Assembly (NCBI GenBank): GCA_045649105.1
Contig: JAZRPG010000022.1
Coordinates: forward strand, 1-64,000
Source: JAZRPG01 sp045649105
GTDB lineage: Bacteria; Bacillota; Clostridia; Oscillospirales; JAAYXM01
Direction: 5' to 3'
DNA: 64,000 nucleotides
Under the pieces are notes generated by a model. The model had not been told where the DNA came from. It did not search any database and saw nothing but the letters and a program-made list of their open reading frames with translations. Below, one piece after another: positions 1 through 9,021 of this stretch. The translations under genes and the position numbers were made by a program. How positions within the stretch are numbered: position 1 is the stretch's first letter; each line of letters begins with the position of its first letter.

Positions 1-3000
1 GATGCGCAGGGTCGCTATGATCCGGAGCGCGCGATTGAGAATAACCGCATCGCAGTAGAAAACGGCGAGAAGGACGCGCTTGTAAACGTGCTTTACGACG
101 AAGTAGCAGAGGTTGAGACGCTGAACTTCGGCGCAGGTCTCCGCCCGGGCGAAACGGTTGAGAGCTGGGGCGTTGACGACGGTAGGGGATATTATCCGAA
201 GGATGAAAACGGCAACCATTATATGACGACCTCCACACTTAAGGAGCACCGTTGGTATATCCCGTACTATATGTACAATGTCACATCATCTGCAGTAAGC
301 AGAGTAAAGGCATTTTCAGATGCATATGTATATACGGGCGATTTGCGCTTTGGCCGTGCGGGAGCTATCCTCCTCGACCGTCTTGCAGACACATATTATG
401 AGCACAGAATAGATGAAAACACAGAGATGAACGGCTACGACAAGGGATATATTAAGATCTCCATTTCTGAGTGTGAGGCTTTTGAAAATATGGCTCTTGC
501 GGCAGACGCGTTCTATCCGATGCTCACAGATACACAGGTTATAAAGTTCCTGTCCAATAAGGCGAAGAAATTCGAGCTTGAAAACGATAAGTCGAGCAGC
601 TCAAAAATCTGGGACAACTGGCGTGAGCATATCCTCCTTGAGGCATTTGAGGGCGCCAAGGTTCACAGAGTAAAGGGTAACTTCGGCTGGCACCAGGCAA
701 CTATTGCGGCTTCAGCCATAATCCTTGACGAAGAGCCGGAGACGACAGAAATGATTGAGTGGCTCTATCAGTCAGGCGTTGAAATGGTCGGCAGAGTTGA
801 CGGCGGTAACATTCTTAAAACGCTCGTCAGCGTAGTTGACCGCGACGGACTCGGAAACGAGGTTGCGGATAACTACAACGGAACATGGGTTTCCGCTCTG
901 CGCCGCGTTGCGGATTATCTCTCATATTACAAGGGCGAGAAAAACTACAACCTGTATAACTTCCCGAAATTTACGCAGATGTTTGCGCCGTACCTGCAGA
1001 AGTACCTCATAGGTAAGCAGCCGACAAACATCGGTGACAGCGGAAGCGTCGGAAGCACCGGCGGCCTTGGCGGCGGCTCGGATGCACTTATGGACTTTAA
1101 GTATCTGCTTGCACTCAATAACCCTGATCTGGAGCCGATTCTCCGCGATTACGCGCAGCAGATATATCAGGGCAACGGATTCTCCACAAAGAATATGAGA
1201 ACCAATATATTCGACCCGGAGCCTGAGGGCATAGGTGAGGAAATAGAGAAATATAAGTACAGCGAGGGTCCGCGTACCCAGAGCGATATCATGACAGGCT
1301 ACGGAATCGCAGTTCTCCGTGACGGTGACCTCTACAAGTCAGTCGGTACGCAGACGGCAAGGGATACCCAGCGCGACTTCTGGTTATACTTCGGGCGCAC
1401 AGGCGGCCACGGACACCTTGATGTGCTCAATATAGGCATAGATGCGTTCGGTCTTGCCCTGACACCTGACCTCGGATACCCTGCTACATCGGGTAAGGAG
1501 CCTGAAAACCTCCAGTGGACGAGACAGACGGTAGCGGCAAACTCAGTAGCCGTAAATGACTTCTCGCAGAAGTCTATCAATGAGGCGGCATATCCGCTCC
1601 ACTTTGATGACTCCGGTCTTGTAAAGGTAATTGACGCGGAAGCACCGAATGCAATCGATAAGAACATAGCGGAAATGGATAACTACCGCAGAACGCTCGT
1701 TATGATTAATGTAGACGATGCGAACTCCTACGCGGTTGACTTCTTCCGTGTAACGGGCGGCGATTCGCATATCTTCAGCTTCCACGGCGCGGCAGAGACG
1801 GTAAATGCCGTCGAGGGTCTCGGCGAGGTAACACCTCAGGTGGATTCAGAGGGCAACTATATCGGTTCATATGTCGGCATGGGTCCTGACGGACTTGGCG
1901 CGCCGTACACATTAAACGGAGTGGAGGGCCTCTTTATCGGCCCGGGCCCCGACCCGAACTCACCGGATGTGTGGACATACACAACAGTATTCCCGAGAGG
2001 ACTCACATGGCTGGGAAAAATCCGCAGATACAAGAATGCAAGCAGGAACTTCTCAGTAGAGTTTGATATTAAGGACTACCGTCAGGTTTCCAAGAACGCC
2101 GACGGCGTAAAGCTCCGCATGACGCAGATGAACAACATAGACCCTGCAGAGGTTACATTTGCAGGCGGCGTAGTTCCGACGCGTAAAGAGAACAACATGT
2201 TCCCGGAAACTCTTGATTACGTTCTCGTAAAGAATGAGGGAGAGGACCTTGATTCTCTGTACACAACAGTGTTTGAGCCGTACAAGAACACGAGATATCT
2301 GTCCGAAATGGTCCCGCTTGAGACAATCGAGACGGTAAGCGGCGCAGATAAGCTCGGTGAGCTTGATACAGTCCGTGCCGTAAAGGTAACGCACACAAAC
2401 GGAAGAGCCGACTATGTCTTCTACGCAACAAACAACGATGTTGAGTACAAGATAACAGACGGCGACAGAGAGATATTCTTCAAGGGCTTTGTCGGAGTAT
2501 ACACAGTAAGCGCAGACGGCCAGGTGCTGAGCCGTTATGTAAATGACGGAACAATCATCGGCGAAGCAGACGAAAAGGTGATGGAAGTCAACGGCACAGC
2601 AGTGGAAAAAGGTGCATACAAGGGAACGGTCAAGGACTTTGACACGACATTCGGCTTCGGCGACTTTACCAACTGGATAGATGTCAATATTGACTGTGAC
2701 AATCCGTTAGAGCTTGCGGGCAAGGTCGTATATATCGACAACGATAAGGTTCAGAACGGCGCATATGAGATAGTTGATGCAAGCGAGAACGCGGACGGAA
2801 GCATCCGCTTAAACCTCGGCACATCGACACTCGTCCGCAACTACAAGAACCCGGATGATATTGATGAGGGCTACATCTATAATATAGACCTTGAGCAGGA
2901 TGTAGTAATCCCGCTGGCATATCTCGACCAGGGCGCCCCGATATTTGCCCCGATAAGGAACGGCATCACAACATCGGCAGGAAGCTTAATAGAGATAGCG

Positions 3001-3900
3001 GTATCGGCGACGAGCCCGAGACCGGAAAACCCGTCAATCACATACAGCGCATCAGCTCTTCCGCGAGGCGCATGGTTTGATGAAGAAACGGCAACATTTT
3101 CGTGGAAGCCAAATGACAGCCAGATAGGCGAGCATCATATAGCGATAACGGCAACAGATGAAGCAGGAAGAGCAACAACCTGCCACTTCTCCGTAAAGGT
3201 CCTCGGTGCGACCGGCGGAGGCGGCGGTGGCGGAGGCGGCGGTGACGACGGCTCCGGAACAGACACAAAGCCTGAGGACACAAATCCCGACGATACGACC
3301 CCCGATGATACAAATCCTGAAGATGGCGGCAACGGGGGCGAAAACGGCGATACGGCAGAAGGCTTTACAGACCTCGGAAACCACGCATGGGCAGCAGATT
3401 CGATAAACACGCTGGCAGACGCAGGAATAATCAAGGGCACGAGCGCAACAACATTTGCGCCGGGTGCGAACATAACAAGGGCAGATTATGCAGTGCTTCT
3501 TGTCCGCGCATTTGAGCTTGAGTCTGATAACACCGAAAACTTTGCCGATGTAAAGGCGGGCGACTATTTTGCAGAAGAGCTTGCAGTCGCGCGCAACACA
3601 GGTCTTGTCGGCGGTATCGGCGACAACAAGTATGCACCGCGCAAAGAAATCACGCGTGAGGACATGATGGTAATAGTATACCGTGCGCTCATAAAGCTCG
3701 GAGCAGAGCTTAAGGCGGGAGATGCCCCGGATGCGCCGGACTATGACAAAGTGTCAGATTATGCGAAGGAAGCTGTAGCTACACTTATGGCAAACGGACT
3801 CGTGAACGGAAAGAACGGTCTTGTCGACCCGAAAGCGAACACGACGCGCGCCGAGGTAGCGGTTCTTCTTACAAGAATCCTTGACTTCATAAAGGCATAA
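1..3900 (+). CDS. heparinase II/III-like SLH-anchored surface protein (5' end outside window)
   Basis: The frame is open to base 1, so the gene begins upstream; a GTG at 88 is internal. About 1299 residues are visible. The first ~700 contain an alpha-helical polysaccharide-lyase-like part followed by a heparinase II/III-type segment with GGHGHLD near residue 463, typical of enzymes that eliminate or hydrolyse uronate-containing polysaccharides. Residues ~981-1072 form a putative Ig/cadherin-like (He_PIG-type) domain, then a run of ten glycines and an acidic PEDTNPDDT-type linker. Three SLH repeats (about 1120-1299) should bind secondary cell-wall polymer and hold the protein on the surface. 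Family assignment of the catalytic part is by general resemblance; substrate unknown. A strong terminator follows. Confidence 0.8.
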   Translation, partial: DAQGRYDPERAIENNRIAVENGEKDALVNVLYDEVAEVETLNFGAGLRPGETVESWGVDDGRGYYPKDENGNHYMTTSTLKEHRWYIPYYMYNVTSSAVSRVKAFSDAYVYTGDLRFGRAGAILLDRLADTYYEHRIDENTEMNGYDKGYIKISISECEAFENMALAADAFYPMLTDTQVIKFLSNKAKKFELENDKSSSSKIWDNWREHILLEAFEGAKVHRVKGNFGWHQATIAASAIILDEEPETTEMIEWLYQSGVEMVGRVDGGNILKTLVSVVDRDGLGNEVADNYNGTWVSALRRVADYLSYYKGEKNYNLYNFPKFTQMFAPYLQKYLIGKQPTNIGDSGSVGSTGGLGGGSDALMDFKYLLALNNPDLEPILRDYAQQIYQGNGFSTKNMRTNIFDPEPEGIGEEIEKYKYSEGPRTQSDIMTGYGIAVLRDGDLYKSVGTQTARDTQRDFWLYFGRTGGHGHLDVLNIGIDAFGLALTPDLGYPATSGKEPENLQWTRQTVAANSVAVNDFSQKSINEAAYPLHFDDSGLVKVIDAEAPNAIDKNIAEMDNYRRTLVMINVDDANSYAVDFFRVTGGDSHIFSFHGAAETVNAVEGLGEVTPQVDSEGNYIGSYVGMGPDGLGAPYTLNGVEGLFIGPGPDPNSPDVWTYTTVFPRGLTWLGKIRRYKNASRNFSVEFDIKDYRQVSKNADGVKLRMTQMNNIDPAEVTFAGGVVPTRKENNMFPETLDYVLVKNEGEDLDSLYTTVFEPYKNTRYLSEMVPLETIETVSGADKLGELDTVRAVKVTHTNGRADYVFYATNNDVEYKITDGDREIFFKGFVGVYTVSADGQVLSRYVNDGTIIGEADEKVMEVNGTAVEKGAYKGTVKDFDTTFGFGDFTNWIDVNIDCDNPLELAGKVVYIDNDKVQNGAYEIVDASENADGSIRLNLGTSTLVRNYKNPDDIDEGYIYNIDLEQDVVIPLAYLDQGAPIFAPIRNGITTSAGSLIEIAVSATSPRPENPSITYSASALPRGAWFDEETATFSWKPNDSQIGEHHIAITATDEAGRATTCHFSVKVLGATGGGGGGGGGGDDGSGTDTKPEDTNPDDTTPDDTNPEDGGNGGENGDTAEGFTDLGNHAWAADSINTLADAGIIKGTSATTFAPGANITRADYAVLLVRAFELESDNTENFADVKAGDYFAEELAVARNTGLVGGIGDNKYAPRKEITREDMMVIVYRALIKLGAELKAGDAPDAPDYDKVSDYAKEAVATLMANGLVNGKNGLVDPKANTTRAEVAVLLTRILDFIKA

Positions 3901-3912
3901 CAGTGTAAAAAC

Positions 3913-3950
3913 AAAACAAGGACACGGAATTTTTCCGTGTCCTTGTTTTT
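3913..3950 (+). terminator. Rho-independent terminator after SLH protein
   Basis: A perfect 16-bp stem (3913-3928 with 3934-3949), 5-nt loop and T-rich 3' arm start 13 bases after the stop codon. Confidence 0.9.
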
Positions 3951-4120
3951 GCTTGGTCCCGCCGCATTGACTATAACAGCAAAAATAAAAAAGTGACACA
4001 CGCGCGAAAAAATGCGACAATGTGCCACTTTTATGTTATATTTATTGATGTGACTGACAAAAAACAGGCGTTTTGGAGATGCCCGGCTGTATGTAAGACA
4101 GACCCTGCATTCCGGATTAA

Positions 4121-4807
4121 TTACTCTGAATATTCCGCGTCTGCTATTGCAGCCCTGATGTCGCTTATTTTGTCCTGCGCTGATGCACAGGCAGAAACAA
4201 GAGACATTGTCTCGGAACGGACAGAGTCCGTGATGTGTGAGATACGGGCGTCAACGGTGTCCACATCTGACTTGAGTGCATCATACATGCGCGAAAGGGT
4301 CTGGAATATATCAGAGGTTTCGCGAAGCATTTTTGCCATTTTTTCTTTAAATAAGCGCTCCTTTTCCTCAAGCTCTTTTTCAAGAGCGTCAAGGCGAGAT
4401 GCCGCATCGCTTTCGGCCTTTGCGATTATATCGCTTGCGCGTGCGTGCGCCGTAATCTCAATATCGGCAAGCTGTGCCTTGCGGTCGGCATATTCTGATT
4501 CGATTCTTGAAAGCGAGTCGATTTTCTCTTTGAGAGATGAAAGCTCGGCTTTTGTGCTCTCAAGCTCAAGCTCCTGCTTTTTAACCAGCTCGTTATTTTC
4601 GATGCTGATTGCAGCTGTGTTTTTCTGAGTTTCCGAAAGCTTTGAAGAAAGCACTTCGTTTTCTCTTCTTGCTTCTGAAAGCTCCGCGTTAAGCTTTTCG
4701 ATTTCCTTCTTGTGGCGGGAAGACATCGCTACTATATATGAGTTGACATCCTCTTTGGAAAAGCCGACCAGCGAGCTTCTGAATGCTTTTGTTTCTATTC
4801 CGTCCAT
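4121..4807 (-). CDS. DivIVA-domain coiled-coil protein
   Basis: 228 residues. The N-terminus (FRSSLVGFSKEDVNSYI, residues ~9-25) matches the short DivIVA membrane/curvature-binding segment, and nearly all the rest is predicted coiled coil rich in E, K, L and A heptads, ending in a short helical tail. DivIVA-family proteins sit at poles or septa and recruit division or wall-synthesis factors. It is longer than the minimal DivIVA of about 160 residues, so it may be a paralogue rather than the canonical gene; no division genes are adjacent. Start ATG has GGGAGAGG upstream. It lies 30 bases downstream of trxA on the same strand, probably cotranscribed. Confidence 0.75.
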   Translation of the reverse strand: MDGIETKAFRSSLVGFSKEDVNSYIVAMSSRHKKEIEKLNAELSEARRENEVLSSKLSETQKNTAAISIENNELVKKQELELESTKAELSSLKEKIDSLSRIESEYADRKAQLADIEITAHARASDIIAKAESDAASRLDALEKELEEKERLFKEKMAKMLRETSDIFQTLSRMYDALKSDVDTVDARISHITDSVRSETMSLVSACASAQDKISDIRAAIADAEYSE

Positions 4808-4837
4808 TACATTACCTCTCCCGTTCAGAACTGAAAT

Positions 4838-5161
4838 TTACAGCACAGCTTCAATCGCAGCCGCTATTTTGTCTTTTGGAACAACTCCGACAATCTTGTC
4901 TGCAATCTCGCCGTCTTTGAAAATGAAGAGCGTGGGGATAGTCATAACACCGAACTGCGCGGCGAGCTCCCCTTCTTCATCCACATTGACTTTATATACG
5001 CCTGCGCGTCCTGCAAAATCTGCGGAAATTTCATCAATTGTGGGAGCGAGAATGCGGCACGGGCCGCACCATTCCGCCCAGAAATCAACCAATGCGACGC
5101 CTTTTGCCTCCGCGACAAGCTCGTTAAAGGTTGCGTTTGTAAGTGAAAGTGCATTTGACAC
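4838..5161 (-). CDS. trxA: thioredoxin
   Basis: 107 residues, the usual thioredoxin length, with active site WCGPCR (residues ~31-36), the conserved cis-proline segment MTIPTLFIF and a C-terminal amphipathic helix. It reduces protein disulfides in the cytoplasm using thioredoxin reductase, which is not in the window. The start codon is GTG, chosen because AAGGAGGG lies 6 bases upstream. A consensus-like promoter (5239-5267) precedes it. Confidence 0.95.
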   Translation of the reverse strand: MSNALSLTNATFNELVAEAKGVALVDFWAEWCGPCRILAPTIDEISADFAGRAGVYKVNVDEEGELAAQFGVMTIPTLFIFKDGEIADKIVGVVPKDKIAAAIEAVL

Positions 5162-5238
5162 GGTAAACCCTCCTTGTTACACATAATATATATAATTCTC
5201 AAAACCTGAATTTATATACTAAAATGTCTGTTTTTGTT

Positions 5239-5267
5239 ATTATATCATGTTTTTCACAACTTTACAA
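5239..5267 (-). promoter_or_regulatory. sigma-A promoter for trxA
   Basis: TTGTAA, 17-bp spacer, TATAAT on the minus strand, about 75 bases before the trxA start. Confidence 0.7.
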
Positions 5268-5294
5268 ATAATTTTTTTGCAGGTGTGCCGGAAA

Positions 5295-5323
5295 TTGACG
5301 CATGAATTCATATATGTTATAAT
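5295..5323 (+). promoter_or_regulatory. sigma-A promoter for corrinoid protein gene
   Basis: TTGACG, 17-bp spacer, perfect TATAAT, about 39 bases before the ATG at 5362. Confidence 0.85.
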
Positions 5324-5361
5324 AGAGTTGTAAAAATTGGCAGAAACAGAGGTTTACTGAT

Positions 5362-5997
5362 ATGTACAGCTATGATGAGATATGCAGTGCGGTGGAAAAA
5401 GGCCGGGCAAGAGAAATATCGGCGCTTGTAACCGCTGCGATGGGCGCGGGTGTTGCGGCAGATGAGATACTGAATCTCGGGCTTCTTGCGGGAATGAATG
5501 CGGTTGGCGAGAAATTCCGCGAGAATAAGGTTTTCGTTCCCGAGGTAATGCTTGCTGCACGCGCGCTTAACATAGGTCTTGACCTGCTGCGTCCTGCGCT
5601 TGCGAGCGAGGGGGCTAAGGCATGCGGCCGTGCAGTTATCTGCACCGTAAACGGCGACCGCCATGATATAGGCAAGAATCTTGTGAAAATGATGCTTCAG
5701 GGCGCAGGGTTTGAGGTGGTTGACCTCGGCGTAAGCGCGAGTGAGGAAAAAATAGTTGCAGCTGTTGCCGAGCACAGACCGGACATCGTTGCGCTGTCAG
5801 CGCTTTTGACAACGACTATGAAAAGTCAGGCAACGACGATAGAAGCTCTTGTGCATGCAGGGCTTCGCGACTCGGTGAAGGTCATGGTCGGCGGCGCACC
5901 CGTAACGGCTCAGTTTGCGAAAGAAATCGGCGCGGATGCATATACTGAGGATGCGGCGGAAGCGGCAGCTGTTGCGCGCGGCTTTGTCGCTCCGTAA
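5362..5997 (+). CDS. cobalamin-binding corrinoid protein (MtbC/MetH-type module)
   Basis: 211 residues in the two-domain form of methyltransferase corrinoid proteins: an N-terminal helical cap (about 1-85) and a Rossmann-like B12-binding domain with the axial-ligand motif DRHDIGKN (near residue 97) followed by the GFEVVDLG strand and a late GGAPVT segment. Such proteins carry a methyl group on cobalt between a substrate-specific methyltransferase and an acceptor. No methyltransferase, reductive activase or folate partner is adjacent; a Hcy-domain protein lies 51 kb away at 56198-57388. It has its own strong promoter and is followed 26 bases later by prfB. Confidence 0.88.
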   Translation: MYSYDEICSAVEKGRAREISALVTAAMGAGVAADEILNLGLLAGMNAVGEKFRENKVFVPEVMLAARALNIGLDLLRPALASEGAKACGRAVICTVNGDRHDIGKNLVKMMLQGAGFEVVDLGVSASEEKIVAAVAEHRPDIVALSALLTTTMKSQATTIEALVHAGLRDSVKVMVGGAPVTAQFAKEIGADAYTEDAAEAAAVARGFVAP

Positions 5998-6023
5998 CAA
6001 GCAGTACGAACAAGGAGGTAGCC

Positions 6024-7142
6024 ATGCTCGAGGTTGATGAATATAAAATACGCATAAATGCCCTTTCGGAGCCGCTTTCAGAGCTGCGCTCCGCTCTCGA
6101 TATAGACGGGATAACAAAGGAGCTTTCAGAGCTTGAGGCAAGCACGGAGGCTGTTGACTTCTGGAACGATATTGAAAATTCGCAGACCGTTCTGCGCAGG
6201 ATATCGCGCCTTAAGGAAAAAATAAGTACCTTTTCGTCATTTGAGTCAGAGCTTTCCGACATACGCACGCTCTGCGAGCTCGCTGAGGAGGAGGATGATG
6301 CAAGCGCCGCTGCAGAGATAGGAGAGCTTCTCACGGCGCTTGAGGGCGGGATTTCTGCCGCGCGCATAGAAACACTCCTGTCCGGTCCGTATGACGCAAA
6401 TAACGCCATTATAAGCTTCCAGGCAGGCGCCGGAGGCACCGAGGCGCAGGACTGGGCAGAGATGCTCTACCGCATGTATACGCATTGGGCAGAGCGCCAC
6501 GGATTTAAGTATAAAATACTTGATTTTCTTGACGGAGATGAAGCCGGGCTTAAGTCGGCAAGCATACTCATAGAGGGTGAGAATGCGTACGGATATTTAA
6601 AGAGCGAAATGGGCGTGCACAGGCTTGTCAGGATATCGCCGTTTGACTCCTCGAGCCGCAGGCACACATCATTTGCCGCGCTTGAAGTTATGCCCGAGAT
6701 AACAGAGGAAATCGAAGTTGAAATACGCGACGAGGATTTGCGCGTTGACACATATCGCTCAAGCGGAGCCGGCGGACAGCATGTAAACAAGACGGAGTCC
6801 GCGATACGCATAACACATATTCCGACGGGGATAGTTGTCGCCTGCCAGAACGAGCGCAGCCAGCATCAGAACCGCGAGGTTGCGATGCGGATGCTCAAAT
6901 CAAAGCTTGTTGAAATAAAGGAACGCGAGAATCTTGAGCGGATAGAGGATATAAAGGGCGAGCAGAAGCTCATTGAATGGGGAAGCCAGATTCGCTCGTA
7001 TGTGTTTATGCCGTACACGCTGGTAAAGGACCACCGCACGGGATATGAGAGCGGTAATATCGGAGCCGTAATGGACGGAGATCTGGACGGTTTTATAAAT
7101 GAATATTTAAAACAAAATGCGACTTTTTCCAAGAAAAAATAA
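6024..7142 (+). CDS. prfB: peptide chain release factor 2
   Basis: 372 residues. RF2 hallmarks are the stop-recognition motif SPFDSS (near residue 208), the catalytic GGQ motif in SSGAGGQHVNKTESA (near 250), and the QNERSQHQNR segment. It reads UAA/UGA in the ribosomal A site and triggers peptide release. Unlike many bacterial prfB genes it is one continuous frame: the region where the in-frame UGA and programmed +1 shift normally sit (residues ~24-28, SALDI) contains no stop. ATG at 6024 is preceded by AAGGAGGT at ideal spacing. A long-loop inverted repeat (7116-7126 with 7158-7168) spans the gene end. Confidence 0.97.
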   Translation: MLEVDEYKIRINALSEPLSELRSALDIDGITKELSELEASTEAVDFWNDIENSQTVLRRISRLKEKISTFSSFESELSDIRTLCELAEEEDDASAAAEIGELLTALEGGISAARIETLLSGPYDANNAIISFQAGAGGTEAQDWAEMLYRMYTHWAERHGFKYKILDFLDGDEAGLKSASILIEGENAYGYLKSEMGVHRLVRISPFDSSSRRHTSFAALEVMPEITEEIEVEIRDEDLRVDTYRSSGAGGQHVNKTESAIRITHIPTGIVVACQNERSQHQNREVAMRMLKSKLVEIKERENLERIEDIKGEQKLIEWGSQIRSYVFMPYTLVKDHRTGYESGNIGAVMDGDLDGFINEYLKQNATFSKKK

Positions 7143-7213
7143 AAAATTTTAAACCGCAAAGTCGCATTATATAAGTATTTTTTGATAAAAATAAAAAAAT
7201 TTTAAAATAATGC

Positions 7214-7242
7214 TTGCAATGTGAGAAAAAGTATTATATAAT
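7214..7242 (+). promoter_or_regulatory. promoter of small peptide gene
   Basis: TTGCAA, 17-bp spacer, TATAAT; predicted start of transcription about 30 bases before the peptide's ATG. Confidence 0.75.
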
Positions 7243-7279
7243 AGTTCCGCAAACTTTTGTTGAAAGGGAGGCTGTTGTA

Positions 7280-7420
7280 ATGAAAGAATACGCAGCACCA
7301 AAGCTTGAGGTCGTCACGTTCAAGATTGCTGATATCATCACAACAAGTGATGCGATCCCTACTAAATCTATAGATACTTATATCTATCACGCTGATCTGG
7401 GACATTTCGCAATCGACTAA
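7280..7420 (+). CDS. 46-residue peptide of unknown function
   Basis: A complete small transcription unit: promoter at 7214-7242, AAAGGGAGG ribosome site 8 bases before the ATG, 46 codons, and an intrinsic terminator at 7477-7507. The start at 7280 is preferred over an upstream in-frame ATG at 7214, which overlaps the -35 box. The peptide begins MKEYAAPKLEVVTF and continues ADIITTSDA; this 'K.Y..PKLEV..F...DIITTS' pattern resembles short orphan proteins I recall from many Clostridia, whose role is not established. It has no transmembrane segment, no cysteine and no neighbouring maturation enzyme or transporter. It could be a leader-like precursor or a small regulatory protein. Confidence 0.72.
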   Translation: MKEYAAPKLEVVTFKIADIITTSDAIPTKSIDTYIYHADLGHFAID

Positions 7421-7476
7421 ATAGAGCTTCTTGAAGTGTGAAGGCGTCTGTGGGCGCAATGGGGAAATGTTTTAAG

Positions 7477-7507
7477 CAGAGGTAATAAAATTACCTCTGT
7501 TTGTTTT
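7477..7507 (+). terminator. terminator of small peptide gene
   Basis: Perfect 9-bp stem (CAGAGGTAA/TTACCTCTG), 5-nt loop, then TTTGTTTT. Confidence 0.85.
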
Positions 7508-7587
7508 GCCCAAAATTATTTTTTACTGTTACTGAGTGCAACCATAGTTTTTTTAAAGAATATGTCGGTATATAATAAAAACCGATG

Positions 7588-7616
7588 TTGCAAAAAATAT
7601 AAAAAAGTGATACAAT
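7588..7616 (+). promoter_or_regulatory. promoter for malic enzyme
   Basis: TTGCAA, 17-bp spacer, TACAAT, about 64 bases before the ATG at 7680. The -35 hexamer is the same as for the peptide gene upstream. Confidence 0.7.
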
Positions 7617-7679
7617 ATCTACCATAGAGAAAAATGCGTTACTACGCACATACATATTAAAGAAAGGATTGAATGTTCA

Positions 7680-8852
7680 ATGGATTACAAGCAGCAGGCT
7701 CTTATATCCCATGAGGAGTGGAAGGGCAAAATTGAGGTTGTCAGCCGTTGCCCCGTAGACAGCAAGGAGGCTCTTTCCATTGCTTACACACCGGGTGTTG
7801 CAGAGCCGTGCCTTAAAATCAGCGAAGATGTTGATTTAAGCTATAAGTACACACGCAGAGGAAATCTCGTCGCAGTTATTACTGACGGAACAGCTGTTCT
7901 CGGTCTCGGTGATATCGGCCCTGAGGCAGGTATGCCTGTTATGGAGGGAAAATGTGTTCTCTTCAAGGCGTTCGGTGATGTTGATGCATTCCCGCTCTGC
8001 GTACGCTCAAAGGATGTTGACGAAATCGTAAAGACTGTTTCTCTCCTCGCCGGAAGCTTCGGCGGAATTAACCTTGAGGATATTTCCGCTCCGCGTTGCT
8101 TTGAGATTGAGCGCAGACTCAAAGAGGTCTGTGACATTCCGATATTCCATGACGACCAGCACGGAACGGCTATCGTTTCTGCAGCGGCAATGATTGGTGC
8201 ATGCAGACTTACAAAGAAGAACATAGGTGACCTTAAGGCAGTCGTTTCAGGTGCAGGCGCTGCAGCTATCGCAGTTACCCGCCTCCTTATGGCACTCGGC
8301 CTCCGCGATGTTATTCTCTGCGACCGCAAGGGCGCAATTTATGAGGGCCGCGACGGACTTAACGCTGAGAAGGAAGCAATGGCAAAGATCACAAATAAGA
8401 ACAAGCTTGCAGGTTCGCTTGCAGATGCTATGGTTGGCGCTGATGTTGTATTCGGTCTTTCAGGCCCGGGCATCATCACGCAGGATATGGTCCGTTCAAT
8501 GAACAAGGACCCGATGGTATTTGTTATGAGTAACCCTGTTCCGGAAATTTATCCGGAGGATGCAATTGCGGCAGGCGCTGCAGTTGTCGGCACAGGCCGC
8601 TCAGACTTCCCGAACCAGATAAACAACCTGCTTGCATTCCCGGGAATCTTCCGCGGTGCTCTTGATGTCCGCGCATCTGATATCAACGATGAAATGAAGG
8701 TTGCTGCAGCATACGCTATTGCAAACCTCATCGATGAGAAGGACCTCCGCGCAGACCGCATAATCACAGAGCCGTTTGACCCGAGAGTCGGCCCCGCTGT
8801 TGCGGCAGCTGTCGCAGAGGCGGCAAGAAAGAGCGGAGTCGCCCGCATCTAA
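7680..8852 (+). CDS. NAD(P)-dependent malic enzyme
   Basis: 390 residues, the short bacterial form of malic enzyme. Motifs include SIAYTPGVAEPC near the N-terminus, TDGTAVLGLGDIG, the metal/substrate region INLEDISAPRCF and FHDDQHGTA, and a nucleotide-binding GAGAAAIA fold near residue 190. It decarboxylates malate to pyruvate and makes reduced cofactor in the cytoplasm. NAD versus NADP preference cannot be settled from sequence alone. Monocistronic: its own promoter upstream and the folded element at 8872-8984 immediately downstream. Codon use is strongly biased, as for a highly expressed gene. Confidence 0.93.
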   Translation: MDYKQQALISHEEWKGKIEVVSRCPVDSKEALSIAYTPGVAEPCLKISEDVDLSYKYTRRGNLVAVITDGTAVLGLGDIGPEAGMPVMEGKCVLFKAFGDVDAFPLCVRSKDVDEIVKTVSLLAGSFGGINLEDISAPRCFEIERRLKEVCDIPIFHDDQHGTAIVSAAAMIGACRLTKKNIGDLKAVVSGAGAAAIAVTRLLMALGLRDVILCDRKGAIYEGRDGLNAEKEAMAKITNKNKLAGSLADAMVGADVVFGLSGPGIITQDMVRSMNKDPMVFVMSNPVPEIYPEDAIAAGAAVVGTGRSDFPNQINNLLAFPGIFRGALDVRASDINDEMKVAAAYAIANLIDEKDLRADRIITEPFDPRVGPAVAAAVAEAARKSGVARI

Positions 8853-8871
8853 GCTGAATCTGAGTTATAAT

Positions 8872-8984
8872 AAAAACACCCCTGCTTGTGGCACCCTCCG
8901 TAAGGAAGGTGCCACAGTTATATTCGCTTTGCAGAGCAAATACCACTCGCCGCAAGGCGAATATAACTGCAGGAGTGTTTTTTT
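8872..8984. repeat. nested-hairpin intergenic element, doubles as terminator
   Basis: The element folds as a three-way junction. The outer stem pairs 8872-8885 with 8969-8984 (one mismatch). Inside are a 12-bp hairpin (8888-8899 with 8904-8915, loop GTAA) and a second arm with a perfect 12-bp stem (8916-8927 with 8957-8968) that holds a small TTTGC/GCAAA hairpin. The 3' outer arm ends in seven Ts, so it can terminate malic enzyme transcripts. Such compact composite palindromes resemble REP/MITE-like elements; there is only one copy in this window, so mobility is inference. Confidence 0.65.
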
Positions 8985-9021
8985 GCTGTTATTCCTGTTG
9001 AAAGGCAAAAGTATCTGATTT

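Noticed and set aside
3210..3345. Glycine and PEDT/PDDT tract as a DNA repeat array
   Set aside because: It is a low-complexity protein linker between domains, with no spacer structure.
3993..4628. 211-residue plus-strand frame
   Set aside because: It is the antisense of the DivIVA-like gene, with serine-rich shadow composition.
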